Of a stretch of DNA of 64,000 nt, positions 9,187-19,017 are shown in pieces. The position numbers were made by a program, and so were the translations under genes. The first letter of the stretch is position 1. The number at the start of each line of letters is the position of its first letter. Source of the stretch: JAKFWF01 sp963732635 (GTDB lineage Bacteria; Pseudomonadota; Alphaproteobacteria; Rhizobiales; Hyphomicrobiaceae); the NCBI GenBank assembly GCA_963732635.1, contig CAVTAL010000022.1:124001-188000 (forward strand). Direction: 5' to 3'. Under the pieces are notes generated by a model that did not search any database, was not told where the DNA came from, and saw only the letters and a list, made by a program, of their open reading frames with translations.

Positions 9187-11074
9187 TCAATGCGTCTTGC
9201 GGCGGGGCTTGGGCTGAGCGGAGGCGAACTCTTTCGGCGCCTTCTCGTCGAACAGTTCGACCAGCTTGTCGGTCATGGCGCCGGCGAGTTCGGATGGGTC
9301 GGTGATCGTCACCGCGCGGCGATAGTAGCGCGTGACGTCGTGGCCGATGCCGATCGCGAGCAGTTCGACCGGCGAGCGCAGCTCGATTTCGTCGATCACC
9401 TGCCGCAAATGCTGCTCAAGGTACGAGCCGGAATTCACCGACAGCGTTGAATCATCGACCGGCGCGCCGTCCGAGATCATCATCAGGATACGGCGATGCT
9501 CAGGTCGGCCGAGCATGCGCTTGTGCGCCCAGGCCAGCGCCTCGCCGTCGATGTTTTCCTTCAGCAGGCCTTCACGCATCATCAGCGCGAGATTGCGCTT
9601 CGACCGCCGCCAGGGCGCATCCGCTGTCTTGTAGACGATATGACGCAAATCGTTCAGACGACCGGGATTGGCGGGCTTGCCGGCGGCGAGCCAACCTTCG
9701 CGTGCCTGTCCGCCCTTCCACGCCTTGGTGGTGAAACCAAGAATCTCGACCTTGACGCCGCAGCGTTCGAGCGTGCGGGCGAGAATATCGGCGCAGCAGG
9801 CCGCGACCATGATCGGCCGGCCGCGCATCGAACCGGAGTTATCCAGCAGCAGCGTCACCACGGTGTCGCGGAAGTCGGTGTCGCGCTCGCGCTTATAAGT
9901 CAGCGGGAACATCGGATCGATGATGATGCGGGTGAGACGGGAAGCATCGAGCACGCCTTCCTCGATGTCGAAATCCCAGGCGCGGTTCTGTTGCGCGAGA
10001 AGCTTGCGTTGCAGCTTGTTGGCGAGCCGCGACACGGCGCTCGACAGTACGCGCAATTCCTTATCGAGAAAGGTGCGCAAGCGTTCGAGTTCGTCCGGCG
10101 TCGACAGATCCTCGGCCGAGATTTCTTCGTCGTTGACCTTGGAGAACACCTTGTAGCCGAAGGCATTCGGGTTATCCAAAACCGACTGGTTCGGCCGCCA
10201 CGGCTCGCGGGTTTCGGACGGGTCCTCGCCGTCAGTGTCGGCGTCAAACTCGTCAGAGTCGGCGCTGTCGGTTGCTTCCTGGGTCTCGCCGTCCTCGCCG
10301 TCGGTGGTCTCCTGGTCGTCGGGCTGGTCCTGGCCTTCCGAGCCTTCTTGGCTGTCGTCCGATTGCTCATCGCCGCCGTCGGGATTTTCCTCGTCGTCGC
10401 TCTCGCCCTCTTCCTTGTCGCCGTCGGCCGGCTCGTCGGTGAGCTCAAGTTGGCGCAGCACATCCCGGGCGATTTTGCCGAATGCCACTTGATCTTCGAC
10501 CAAGGTGTCGAGCTTGGCGAGCGATGAACCGGCTTTTTCCTCGACCCAGTCGCGCCAGACGTCGACGAGGGCCTGCGCCGTCTTCGGCGGCTTCTGGCCA
10601 GTCAAGCGCTCCCGCACGATCAGAGCCAACGCTTCTTCGAGCGGCGCTTCCGCCTTTTCGGTGACGTGGGCGAAGCGGCCGTGTGCGAACGTGTCTTCGA
10701 CCTTGGCAGTGAGGTTCGAAGCCATGCCGGGCATGCGGTTGGAGCCAATCGAACTCGACGCGGGCGCGCTCGACGCTCTCGAACACGGCGCGCGCCGGAC
10801 CGCTATCGGGCGCCAGCTTGCGATGGATCTTGGCGTCGTGCATGGCGGCCGTCAGCGCGAAGCTGTCGGCCCAGCCGCGAATGACCGCGATCTCCTTCTT
10901 CGTCGGCACCCGCGACGGCTCTGGCAACTGCACCAGATGGCCGTCAAGCTCTGGTTTGCCAGCGGCATAATTGACCTGCACCTGGTCGTCGCCCGCGATC
11001 GCGCGCACGCAAAAGCCGAGCGCCCGCTTGAACGGCTCGGCCGGAGATTCTTTCTTGGAAGTAGGAGGGGCCAT
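9187..11074 (-). CDS. cobT: Aerobic cobaltochelatase subunit CobT, frameshifted
   Basis: Component of the CobN-CobS-CobT complex that inserts Co2+ into hydrogenobyrinic acid a,c-diamide in aerobic cobalamin synthesis. The order is a conserved N-terminal domain (ALGFCVRAIAGDDQVQV, HDAKIHRKLAP), a long acidic Asp/Glu-rich linker, and a C-terminal vWA domain with the MIDAS motif LLDNSGSMRG. Near 10753 one extra base splits the frame: VERARVE is followed in the +1 frame by SIGSNRMPGMASNLTAK, exactly as in intact CobT. Removing it restores a full-length protein of about 628 residues. It is the last gene of a leftward operon starting with cobS, 10 bases after the Uma2 gene. Confidence 0.93.
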
Positions 11075-11084
11075 TCAGGTCGCT

Positions 11085-11654
11085 TCAGTTGAAAAGTTCG
11101 GTGAGGTCGACTTCAATGCCCGGCGGATCGAGGCGCAAGGGGCCGGCGGATAGAAGCCGGGTGAGGATCGTTTCGTCGCCTTGGCGTTGGTGATGGATCA
11201 CCCGCTTTTCCTCGATTAGCACGATCACATAATGCTGAATGCTCTGGACGGCGAAGTAGCCCGTCAACTTGAGCTGCGTATCGAGCTTGACGCTCGACGG
11301 CGATACCACTTCCACGACGATAATCGGCGCATCGATCTTGACATCGTCGGCCGGAGCCGCAGGGCCGCAGTAGACGAGCGCATCCGGCTCATACCACTTA
11401 CGGTCGCTTATATGAACCGCAACGCCATCGGGCAATACGTGACAAGGCAGCTTTGCCGCGCGAACTGCATCGTAAAGGGCCCGATAGACGCGCCCTTTCG
11501 TCGAGGCGTGCCCAACGCGTTCCGGCGACATGGCGATAACCGCGCCATCGTGCAATTCGAAGCGGCCCGGCTGGTCCTTGCACCAGGCCAAGAACTCATC
11601 GACTGTGAGGCCGGTCGGGAGCCCGTCATCCGTCAGTTTGCGTGCCGTTGCCAT
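11085..11654 (-). CDS. Uma2 family endonuclease-like protein (DUF820)
   Basis: A 189-residue protein of the Uma2/DUF820 family, which has a PD-(D/E)xK restriction-endonuclease fold. Visible landmarks are LTVDEFLAWCKDQPGRFELHDGAVIAMSP at the N-terminus, WYEPDALVY (the catalytic PD equivalent, here P-D) and APIIVVEVVSPSS (the E-x-K-like strand, with V-E-V-V-S). Biological roles are unknown; many copies occur in cyanobacteria and scattered proteobacteria and are thought to be mobile. It sits inside the cobS-cobT operon, an odd place for it. Confidence 0.82.
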   Translation of the reverse strand: MATARKLTDDGLPTGLTVDEFLAWCKDQPGRFELHDGAVIAMSPERVGHASTKGRVYRALYDAVRAAKLPCHVLPDGVAVHISDRKWYEPDALVYCGPAAPADDVKIDAPIIVVEVVSPSSVKLDTQLKLTGYFAVQSIQHYVIVLIEEKRVIHHQRQGDETILTRLLSAGPLRLDPPGIEVDLTELFN

Positions 11655-11689
11655 GGAATGTCCGCGTCAACTCATTCGCCGTTTGTAGT

Positions 11690-11724
11690 TTGGGTCAGGT
11701 TGCCACTCGGCTACCGTAACCCAA
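11690..11724. repeat. Degenerate TTGGGT...AACCCAA palindrome
   Basis: Imperfect inverted repeat TTGGGT (11690-11695) / AACCCAA (11718-11724), related to the two units near 4540-4640. It lies between the Uma2 gene and the preceding small ORF, whose last codons run up to the repeat. Confidence 0.4.
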
Positions 11725-11728
11725 CAAT

Positions 11729-12076
11729 TCAAAAACCCATCGGCTGGCCTGCATACAGCCGCCGTTGAGCAGGATTCAAGGAGCTTGCGCTCCAATCTTG
11801 CTCACGCTTCGAAGCCGGGAACAAGTCACGACGATTTTGGGTACCGAAGTACAAAGTCTCATGCAGGCCGATGACTTCATTTTTTCGAATTGGCCGCTCC
11901 CAAACCTTGGTTAAAAAGATTGTCGCGGCGGCACTTCCTGGTCTTTCCGAAAAATCTTCCGCAAATTCCATGTCCTGGCTATCACCGGGAAATACCTGCG
12001 AAAACTCTGCTTCGGTCAACTGGAAAATGCTGAACGCGCAGTTATCGGCACCATCGATAATCTGCACGTTCTTCAT
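11729..12076 (-). CDS. Hypothetical protein inside the cob operon
   Basis: A 115-residue soluble acidic protein I do not recognise. It has no signal peptide or membrane helix. It begins MKNVQIIDGADNCAFSIF, followed by an acidic segment rich in Phe and Glu (EFSQVFPGDSQDMEFAEDF), then KVWERPIRKNEVIGLHETLYFG. GAGGA lies 4-8 bases before the ATG, and the start is only 12 bases after the cobS stop, so it is translated as part of the operon. The C-terminal end abuts a palindromic repeat and may have been altered by it. Confidence 0.6.
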   Translation of the reverse strand: MKNVQIIDGADNCAFSIFQLTEAEFSQVFPGDSQDMEFAEDFSERPGSAAATIFLTKVWERPIRKNEVIGLHETLYFGTQNRRDLFPASKREQDWSASSLNPAQRRLYAGQPMGF

Positions 12077-12088
12077 ATCGTCCTCTTC

Positions 12089-13093
12089 TCAGCTCAGCGC
12101 CACGTTCGCGGCGCTCTCGGGCAGTTCCTCGCCGAAGCAGCGCTGGTAGAACTCGGCGACCAGCGTGCGCTCGAGTTCGTCGCACTTGTTGAGGAACGTC
12201 AGGCGGAAGGCGAAACCGACGTTGCCAAAAATCTCGGCGTTCTCGGCCCAAGTCATCACCGTGCGCGGGCTCATCACCGTCGACAGGTCGCCGTTGATGA
12301 AGGCGTTGCGGGTGAGGTCGGCGACGCGCACCATGTTCGACACCTGCTTACGCTTGGCATCGGACTTGTTGAACGACTTGACCTTCGACAGCACGATCTT
12401 GGTCTCGTCGTCGTGCGGCAGGTAATTCAGCGTCGACACGATCGACCAGCGGTCCATCTGGCCTTGGTTGATCTGCTGGGTGCCATGATAGAGGCCCGAA
12501 GTGTCGCCGAGACCAATGGTGTTGGTGGTCGCGAACAGCCGGAACGCCGGATGCGGGCGGATGACCTTCGACTGGTCGAGCAGCGTCAACTTGCCCGACA
12601 CTTCGAGCACGCGCTGGATCACGAACATCACGTCCGGCCTGCCTGCGTCGTATTCGTCGAACACGATGGCGGTGTTGGTCTGCAGGCAATAGGGCAGGAT
12701 GCCTTCCTTGAACTCGGTGACCTGCTTACCGTCCTTCAGCACGATCGCGTCCTTGCCCACGAGATCGATGCGCGACACGTGGCTGTCGAGGTTGACGCGC
12801 ACGCACGGCCAGTTTAGGCGCGCCGCCACCTGCTCGATATGCGTCGATTTGCCGGTGCCGTGGTAGCCCTGGATCATGACGCGGCGGTTGTGCTTGAAGC
12901 CAGCCAGGATCGCCAGTGTCACGTCGCGATTGAACAGGTAGTCGGCATCGAAATCCGGCACATGGTCGCTCGACTGCGAATAGGCCGGCACTTCCATGTC
13001 ACTGTCGATGCCGAAGACCTGACGCACGTTGAGCTTAATGTCCGGCAAGCCGGGAACGCCGGCCTGGGTGCCGGCTGGGGTCGTGGCGCGCAT
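12089..13093 (-). CDS. cobS: Aerobic cobaltochelatase subunit CobS
   Basis: AAA+ (MoxR-like) ATPase of about 334 residues that powers CobN-dependent cobalt insertion together with CobT. The conserved N-terminus reads IKLNVRQVFGIDSDMEVPAYS. Walker A is GYHGTGKSTH, Walker B is AIVFDEYD, and sensor 1 is LFATTNTIGLGDTSG. The start at 13093 (MRATTPAG) is preferred over the longer frame because the family begins about 20 residues before the VRQVFG motif. It is the first gene of the leftward cobS-orf-uma2-cobT operon. Confidence 0.95.
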   Translation of the reverse strand: MRATTPAGTQAGVPGLPDIKLNVRQVFGIDSDMEVPAYSQSSDHVPDFDADYLFNRDVTLAILAGFKHNRRVMIQGYHGTGKSTHIEQVAARLNWPCVRVNLDSHVSRIDLVGKDAIVLKDGKQVTEFKEGILPYCLQTNTAIVFDEYDAGRPDVMFVIQRVLEVSGKLTLLDQSKVIRPHPAFRLFATTNTIGLGDTSGLYHGTQQINQGQMDRWSIVSTLNYLPHDDETKIVLSKVKSFNKSDAKRKQVSNMVRVADLTRNAFINGDLSTVMSPRTVMTWAENAEIFGNVGFAFRLTFLNKCDELERTLVAEFYQRCFGEELPESAANVALS

Positions 13094-13196
13094 AATCGTG
13101 TCGTGTCCGCGTTCGTGTTTTGGAGGCTTCCGGCACAAACAGCGCACCGGCGCGAATGGTGGATGCAGGACAGTACTCGATCAACCGATCGTCGGA

Positions 13197-13823
13197 TCAG
13201 CCAAGCCCCGCCTGTTTCAAAAGGTTATAGGCTTGGATGATCTCGCGCAACTTGTCCTCGGAGGCGCGGTTGCCACCATTGACGTCCGGATGGTGCTGCT
13301 TAACAAGATCCTTGTAGCGCGCCTTGACCTCGACCTTGGTAGCAGACTCGGTCAAATGCAGCGCATCCAGGGCCTTTTTCTCCAGCGGTTTCAACCGGCG
13401 CGTCGCCGTTCGCGTGTCGTCGGTGCCCTGCTTTGCGCGCCAGGCATGGAAGCCCTGCGTGCGTGACGCCCGCGCATCGGCAAATCGCTGCGCGTCGACC
13501 TGGGCACGAGTGCGATCACCAGAGGCGTTGATGCCGCTCTGCCATGTTGGTCGGTGACCATAGGCCGCAGCGCGCTGGAAATCGGCGACGTCCTTGTCGC
13601 TCATGCCGTCGAAGTAGTTGTACGACGCGTTGTACTGGCGCACGTGGTCGGCGCAGAATTGGAAGAATTCACCGTCCTTGCCGCGGCCCTTCGGGGCCTT
13701 GTGCGGGCCGGGCTTGTCGCACCCCTTCCATTCGCACGCCGGCACTGACGCCTTGCGTTCGGGCTTCGCATCGGTCCGCTTATCGATGCGGATACTGTCG
13801 AAATATTTTGAGGTTAGCTTCAT
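13197..13823 (-). CDS. J-domain (DnaJ-like) protein
   Basis: A 208-residue protein with the J domain at the C-terminal end (about residues 150-205): LDALHLTESATKVEVKARYKDLVKQHHPDVNGG contains the invariant HPD. The N-terminal part has a conserved CEWKGCDKPGPHKAPKGR ... FCADHVRQYNASYNYF segment with two Cys pairs that could hold a metal. It is a presumed Hsp70 co-chaperone, not canonical DnaJ. Divergence from bolA and position next to cobS are typical of Rhizobiales. Confidence 0.88.
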   Translation of the reverse strand: MKLTSKYFDSIRIDKRTDAKPERKASVPACEWKGCDKPGPHKAPKGRGKDGEFFQFCADHVRQYNASYNYFDGMSDKDVADFQRAAAYGHRPTWQSGINASGDRTRAQVDAQRFADARASRTQGFHAWRAKQGTDDTRTATRRLKPLEKKALDALHLTESATKVEVKARYKDLVKQHHPDVNGGNRASEDKLREIIQAYNLLKQAGLG

Positions 13824-13963
13824 GGGGTCGTGATTATGATGCTCGGCGATGAAGGTTACAAGAGCTATAGCAGGATCGAATGCAAAGACGCATCAGGCGT
13901 GGCGTTCGAGTGCCACGAATTTCGACGCGCCAGTGTGCCACGAAACCCATGAGGTGACTGTTA

Positions 13964-14242
13964 ATGTCGGCGGAAACAAGGATGCGCGAGACGCTGATGG
14001 TGGCTCTGGAGCCCATCCGTCTCGATATCATCAACGAAAGCGAATTGCACGCCGGTCATCGGAGTTCACCGGGCACAGGCGATAGTCATTTTCGCATTTT
14101 GGTGGTGTCGCCGAAATTTGCGGCGAAGTCACGCGTCGAACGCCATCGCATGGTGAACGAATTGCTTGGCCCGGAATTAAAGCGCGGCCTGCATGCGCTG
14201 GCACTGTCGACCTACGCTCCGGGCGAAGCCATACCAACCTGA
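13964..14242 (+). CDS. bolA: BolA family protein
   Basis: A 92-residue BolA-like protein with the KH-like fold. The variable loop and the HxxH-type signature are in ESELHAGH and GDSHFRILVVSPKF. The helix-turn-helix-like C-terminal part runs through SRVERHRMVNELLG, ending with HALALSTYAP. BolA proteins work with monothiol glutaredoxins in iron-sulfur trafficking and affect cell morphology. ATG 13964 is used; an ATG six codons on is possible. It converges on the next gene with 7 bases between the stops. Confidence 0.9.
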   Translation: MSAETRMRETLMVALEPIRLDIINESELHAGHRSSPGTGDSHFRILVVSPKFAAKSRVERHRMVNELLGPELKRGLHALALSTYAPGEAIPT

Positions 14243-14249
14243 ACCCACA

Positions 14250-15308
14250 TCAGATGATCTCGTCTTCATCGAGGATCGGCTCCGACGTGGCGTCGCGCTC
14301 CTTGTCGCGTGCGGTTGACTTGGCTCCAGCCAATTCCTCCGACCAGGCGATGTGGAACAACGCGTCACCCATATTGACGATGGGCAGGGTGGTGCGACCG
14401 ATGATCAGGCCGCGCCTCGGTGCGCGCACAGGCACGTCCTGATCCTCGTATGGATTAGCCACAAATCCGATGACATCGCCTTCACTCACCGCATCGCCGA
14501 TTCGTTTGGCGGTACGCAGGATACCGCCTTCTGGCGCCCGAACCCATTTCGAAGCGTTGACGAACACCGGCCATCGGCGATCCGCGTCGGCAGCCGGCAT
14601 TTCGGTGCCTTCCGGCAGCTCAAGCATGCCGATCTTGAGCATCACGTTGGCAATTCCATCAACGCCGGCAGTGATGGCAAACTCGTCGAACCGCAACCCC
14701 TCGCCGCCCTCGTAGACGAGCACGTCAACGCCGGCCTCGCGGGCCGCCTTTCGCAGCGAGCCAGATCGCTCGGGGCTCTCCAGCACCACCTGACAGCCGA
14801 ATGCCTCGGAAAGTTCGCGACAACGCGGCCGCTTGAGGTAATCCGAGCGAATCTGCGGCAAGTTCACGCGATGAACCGCGGCGGTATGCAGATCGATGCC
14901 GATCTGACAGCGCTTCACCACCTCGGTCAGCAAAAGATTAGCGAGCCTAGCCGCCAGCGACCCGTTGGCGGACCCAGGAAATGATCGGTTAAGGTCCCGC
15001 CGGTCGGGCAGGTAGCGCGATCGACCGATGAAGCCATAGGCATTGACCACAGGCACGCACAGCAGCGTGCCGCGAATATTGCCAGGCTTCAAGATGCGCA
15101 ACACTCGCCGGATGATCTCAACACCGTTGAGTTCATCGCCGTGGATCGCCGCCGTGACGAACATCGCCGGCCCCGGCCTGATGCCATGCAGCACATGCAC
15201 CGGGAGCGTCACCGGCGTATGGTTCGATAGTTTCGAAACCGGCAGATCGACGAGCCCGCGCTCACCGGGTTCGATCGACAAACCGCCGATATTGAAGGCC
15301 TGCCTCAC
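14250..15308 (-). CDS. Succinylglutamate desuccinylase/aspartoacylase family protein
   Basis: M14-type zinc hydrolase of 352 residues. The zinc ligands are in AAIHGDELNG (H-x-x-E) and IGIDLHTAA (H). The Arg-rich substrate pocket DRRDLNRSFPGS follows the family pattern, and Glu of VLVYEGGEG fits the general-base position. The C-terminal beta domain (APEGGILRTAKRIGDAVSEGDVIG) resembles a lipoyl-type barrel. Such enzymes deacylate N-acyl amino acids or related amides. The substrate is unknown. The C-terminal tail is charged and may be disordered. Confidence 0.85.
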   Translation of the reverse strand: MRQAFNIGGLSIEPGERGLVDLPVSKLSNHTPVTLPVHVLHGIRPGPAMFVTAAIHGDELNGVEIIRRVLRILKPGNIRGTLLCVPVVNAYGFIGRSRYLPDRRDLNRSFPGSANGSLAARLANLLLTEVVKRCQIGIDLHTAAVHRVNLPQIRSDYLKRPRCRELSEAFGCQVVLESPERSGSLRKAAREAGVDVLVYEGGEGLRFDEFAITAGVDGIANVMLKIGMLELPEGTEMPAADADRRWPVFVNASKWVRAPEGGILRTAKRIGDAVSEGDVIGFVANPYEDQDVPVRAPRRGLIIGRTTLPIVNMGDALFHIAWSEELAGAKSTARDKERDATSEPILDEDEII

Positions 15309-15348
15309 GGTTGGAACCCAGTTCGCGCACGTGTCGCCAAGCGAGACT

Positions 15349-15987
15349 TCAAGCGACCTTGAAGCTCGCTTCGGTCTTGGCCTTGAGTTCGTCGATTGTC
15401 ACGCCCTCAGCGCGCTCAAGCAGTGTGAGCCCGGTGCCACCCTTCTTGTCGACGGCGAACACTGCAAGATCCGTGATCACGAGATCGACCACGCCAGCCC
15501 CGGTCAGCGGCAAATTGCAGGCCTTGAGCAGCTTTGATTCGCCCTTTGCTTCATGCTCCATGACGACCACGACGCGCTTGACGCCGGCAACGAGATCCAT
15601 CGCGCCGCCCATTCCTTTGACCATCTTCCCCGGGATCATCCAGTTGGCGAGATCGCCGTTCTCGGCCACCTGCATCGCGCCAAGGATAGACAGGTCGATA
15701 TGGCCGCCACGGATCATGCCGAAGCTGTCGGCACTGGAGAAGTAGCTCGTCGTCGGCAGCTCGGTGATGGTTTGCTTACCAGCGTTGATGAGGTCGGCAT
15801 CCTCCTCACCCTCATATGGGAATGGCCCCATGCCGAGCATGCCATTTTCGCTTTGCAGTTGCACCGACATGCCGGCCGGAATGAAGTTCGAAACCAGCGT
15901 CGGAATGCCGATGCCGAGATTTACGTAGAAGCCATCGCGCAATTCCTTGGCCGCGCGCGCTGCCATCTGATCACGTGTCCAAGCCAT
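15349..15987 (-). CDS. scoB: 3-oxoacid CoA-transferase subunit B
   Basis: Beta subunit of a two-subunit SCOT-type CoA-transferase (212 residues), which moves CoA from succinyl-CoA to acetoacetate or a related 3-oxoacid. It starts with WTRDQMAARAAKELRDGFYVNLGIGIP, and the catalytic glutamate lies in QSENGMLGMGP. GGHIDLSILGAMQV and NLPLTGAGVVDLVITDLAVF are also diagnostic. The gene starts 24 bases after the scoA stop (once the scoA frameshift is corrected) and is surely cotranslated with it. Confidence 0.93.
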   Translation of the reverse strand: MAWTRDQMAARAAKELRDGFYVNLGIGIPTLVSNFIPAGMSVQLQSENGMLGMGPFPYEGEEDADLINAGKQTITELPTTSYFSSADSFGMIRGGHIDLSILGAMQVAENGDLANWMIPGKMVKGMGGAMDLVAGVKRVVVVMEHEAKGESKLLKACNLPLTGAGVVDLVITDLAVFAVDKKGGTGLTLLERAEGVTIDELKAKTEASFKVA

Positions 15988-16011
15988 GGGTCGTCTCCGG
16001 AAATATGAATG

Positions 16012-16714
16012 TCAGGCGCGCTTGCGGGTGGTGCGCTGCTCGATGCGTTTGGCGGCGTTTTTCGCGACAACGATGCGCTTCACGAAAATTCCAGGAGTGA
16101 TGATGTGGTCGGGATCGATCTGGCCCGCTTCGACCAGAGTTTTCAACTTGGGCGATCGTCACCTTGCCAGCTGACGCCATCATCGGATTGAAATTGCGGG
16201 CGGTCTTACGATAGACGAGATTGCCTTCGGTATCGCTCTTCCAGGCATGCACGATCGACAAATCGGCGACCAGACCGCGCTCCATTATGTACTTCTCGCC
16301 ATTGAACTCGCGGACGTCCTTGCCGTCGGCGATCACCGTGCCGTAGCCGGTCTTGGTGTAGAACGCCGGGATGCCGGCGCCGCCAGCACGAATCCGTTCG
16401 GCGAGCGTACCCTGCGGGTTGAATTCAAGCTCGAGCTTGCCGGACAGAAACTGCTCGGCGAACAACTTGTTCTCGCCGACGTAGGATGAGATCATCTTCC
16501 TGATTTGCCGTGTTTCGAGCAGCAGGCCGAGGCCGGCGCCGTCTATGCCGGCGTTGTTCGAGATCACGGTCAGGTCCTTAACGCCCGACTCGCGGATCGC
16601 CGAGATCAACAGGTCAGGGATGCCACACAGGCCGAAACCGCCCGACATGATGACCATGCCGTCCTTGAGAACGCCAGCGACCGCTGCGGTCGCATCCGCG
16701 TAGACTTTGCCCAT
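16012..16714 (-). CDS. scoA: 3-oxoacid CoA-transferase subunit A, frameshifted near the 3' end
   Basis: Alpha subunit of the SCOT-type CoA-transferase. It has MVIMSGGFGLCGIPDLLISAI (CoA-binding GGFGxxGxP), the SNNAGIDGAGLGLLL signature and the ERIRAGGAGIPAFYTKTGYGT segment. Up to KVTIAQVE it reads normally. One extra base near 16138 then throws the frame, and the family's ending LVEAGQIDPDHIITPGIFVK ... RTTRKRA stop continues in the +1 frame to 16012. The corrected length is about 233 residues, as expected. ATG 16714 is chosen over a TTG at 16723. Confidence 0.9.
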
Positions 16715-17148
16715 CTCAACCAATCCTCACGTTTGCCCGACAGAACCAGCGCAATGCGCCAACCATCGAGCGAAGGAAAACAGCTTTATCGCGGCGCGGT
16801 TCCGCGCGCCCCACCGGCGCCCGTTTTAGCCGGTTGGTTCAGCCGCGCAAGCAAAGAAACCGCCCGCGACCGACGCCATACGTTGCAAAACCCAGGCGGA
16901 TATCGATCGAATATTTCACACCCGAGTAGCAATGGGTCCTGGATCGCGCTATTTGTTGGACAAGCATAGACACTCGATTCGGCACCGAATGACACACGCA
17001 AGCTCAATATTGCGTCCTTCGAGCGCCGCGACTAGATAAGGGCAGATCAACGCATCGGGGTTTACCGGCCGCCTTCATAGCATTCAGTCACGTTGCCGGT
17101 GACCATCATTCCCACGACCAACGCCACGTATCGAAGAGGCTTATCAGC
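16715..17148. other. Noncoding interval between scoA and the AsmA-like gene
   Basis: This divergent 434-base gap must hold promoters for scoAB and the AsmA-like gene. I saw no convincing coding frame, strong hairpin or repeat in it. Confidence 0.5.
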
Positions 17149-18960
17149 ATGGCAACCGGGGGGGCAAAATCACGTTTCAGTTCCGTTGCTCTCATGCTGC
17201 TTACCACCTTGATCGGGCTCGGAATCGCCGCGCCGCTCATTATTTCCATCAGTAGCGATCACATCACCGTCAGCAGCAGTCGGCTGCTTGCCGCACCGCG
17301 CGACAGCGTGATGATTTCGTCTCCGACACCGCTCGGGCAATCGAAATTGCTGACGATCGAGCGCGGCCTTCTTTACCCCGCCGACTCGGCGGGACGGGCG
17401 CTCGAAACACCGCTGACCAGGCCTCAACTCGCCAGCGGCAACACTCGCTTCGTGTTGGAAAACGCCACGCTGCGCATACAGTCCGGTTCGCTCGAAGCCG
17501 GGGAAGGCAATTCAGCTGCCTTGATAGAAGCGATTTCCGCCATGCAGTTTGAGTCGCTCAGCTTGCGCAAGGCGACCGTCCACGTCCTCTTGCCGGACGG
17601 GCGCACTGAAACAATGACGGACATCGACGGCGAAATCTCACACCGTCGGAAAGCCACGTTGTTCGTCAAAGGCAAGGGCGACCTGCGTGGCCAGCGCGTC
17701 AAGTTCGACCTTACTTCAGGCCTTCTTACCGACGCACGACCGGGCAGCACGGTACCTTTGAAATTGTCGTTCCAAAGTAGCTTGATCGAAGCAAGCTTTG
17801 AAGGCCGCGTAGGCTTGGTTGGGCCGGTGCAATTGCAAGGCTCGATCGAATTCACTGCCCAGGGCATCCGCCAGATCGCTCGCTGGTTCGGCTCACCCTG
17901 GCCAGCCGGCAATGAACTTCGCAACTTGAGTGGCCAAGGACAGTTAGCCTGGGCCGGGCCGGCGATGGCGTTCAACAAGGGCGCGTTTCAACTCGACGGC
18001 AATCAGGCCACCGGCACGCTACATCTGAACTTCGCCAATGCCCGGCCGTCGATCGGCGGCACACTGGCCCTGAAGTCACTCGATCTCGGTCGCTATTTTC
18101 CGAGCCGCGCCGCGCCGTTGCCTTTGATTGCCGGCAACACCTGGAAAAACCTCCTTACGACCGATTTGACCTTGCCATTAGCCCAGCATTTTGACGTCGA
18201 CTTGCGGATTTCTTCCGACAAGGTGTTGCTCGGTAATTTGCAACTTGGCCGTGCCGCCGCCGCCGTCACGGTCTCGCAAGGACGGATGCTAGCGGACATC
18301 GGCGCTTTCGAGTTCGACGGCGGGCGCGGCAACGGCCAGATCAGCGCCGACATGTCGGGCTCAATTCCCAAGCTGACCCTGCGCGGACGGCTCGACGAAA
18401 TCGACGCGACACGCATCTCGACTAGCCTGTTCGGCCACCCGGTGCTGACCGGGCGCGCTACCATCACGACAGATCTTGCATCGACCGGGCGGACCGGCGA
18501 CGACCTGATGGCATCATCCCAGGGCAAGCTCAACATTGCTATCCGTGCCGGTGGACGCTTGGGCGTGGATGTCCGTGGATTGGCGACGTCGACCCAGAAG
18601 CGCACCGCAGACGGCTGGGGCAGCGCCGGTCGCGGGCAAACAACTTTCGATACGCTCGACGCCGTATTCGCTGTCCGCGCCGGTGCACTCATCGCCGACA
18701 ATGTCTCGGCCAAATCAGGTGACATCACGACAGCCATAAGCGGTCAGATCGACATGCCGACCAGCCGGCTGAACCTCAGTATCGTTCAATCCCCCACGCC
18801 AACATCCGCAGTTGCCACTCCGACCGCCACCCCGGCCAAAAGCGGACCCACTATCCAGATCTTTGGCCCATGGAGCGCGCCGACGGTGCGAAACGACGGC
18901 AACCGCGAGCGCGCCGCCGATCCGACTCGTCCCGCCGATGGCGGACCAGCGCGGCTTTGA
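17149..18960 (+). CDS. AsmA-like C-terminal domain protein
   Basis: A 603-residue protein with one N-terminal membrane anchor (residues about 14-35) and a long periplasmic part made of repeating beta strands. It ends in an AsmA-type C-terminal region (DLASTGRTGDDLMASSQGKLNIAIRAGG, then AVFAVRAGALIADNVSAKSGDITTAISGQIDMPTSRLNLSI split across the domain). AsmA-like proteins bridge inner and outer membrane and help move phospholipids. The tail after residue 560 is Pro/Thr/Ala-rich and probably flexible. It converges on the ABC operon with a 57-base gap. Confidence 0.85.
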   Translation: MATGGAKSRFSSVALMLLTTLIGLGIAAPLIISISSDHITVSSSRLLAAPRDSVMISSPTPLGQSKLLTIERGLLYPADSAGRALETPLTRPQLASGNTRFVLENATLRIQSGSLEAGEGNSAALIEAISAMQFESLSLRKATVHVLLPDGRTETMTDIDGEISHRRKATLFVKGKGDLRGQRVKFDLTSGLLTDARPGSTVPLKLSFQSSLIEASFEGRVGLVGPVQLQGSIEFTAQGIRQIARWFGSPWPAGNELRNLSGQGQLAWAGPAMAFNKGAFQLDGNQATGTLHLNFANARPSIGGTLALKSLDLGRYFPSRAAPLPLIAGNTWKNLLTTDLTLPLAQHFDVDLRISSDKVLLGNLQLGRAAAAVTVSQGRMLADIGAFEFDGGRGNGQISADMSGSIPKLTLRGRLDEIDATRISTSLFGHPVLTGRATITTDLASTGRTGDDLMASSQGKLNIAIRAGGRLGVDVRGLATSTQKRTADGWGSAGRGQTTFDTLDAVFAVRAGALIADNVSAKSGDITTAISGQIDMPTSRLNLSIVQSPTPTSAVATPTATPAKSGPTIQIFGPWSAPTVRNDGNRERAADPTRPADGGPARL

Positions 18961-19017
18961 TCTGCATTCGCACCGCGACTGCAATGCGTCCAGCTTCGCC
19001 GCATCAATGTCCGGCAG

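Noticed and set aside
9496..10527. Long plus-strand frame of 343 codons
   Set aside because: It is antisense to cobT, made of Arg/Val/Leu-rich low-complexity sequence mirroring the acidic linker, with no ribosome-binding site or family features.
10445..11074. The 5' part of cobT as a separate 209-residue gene
   Set aside because: The last 40 residues are out-of-frame read-through. The family sequence continues in the +1 frame, so it is one frameshifted gene.
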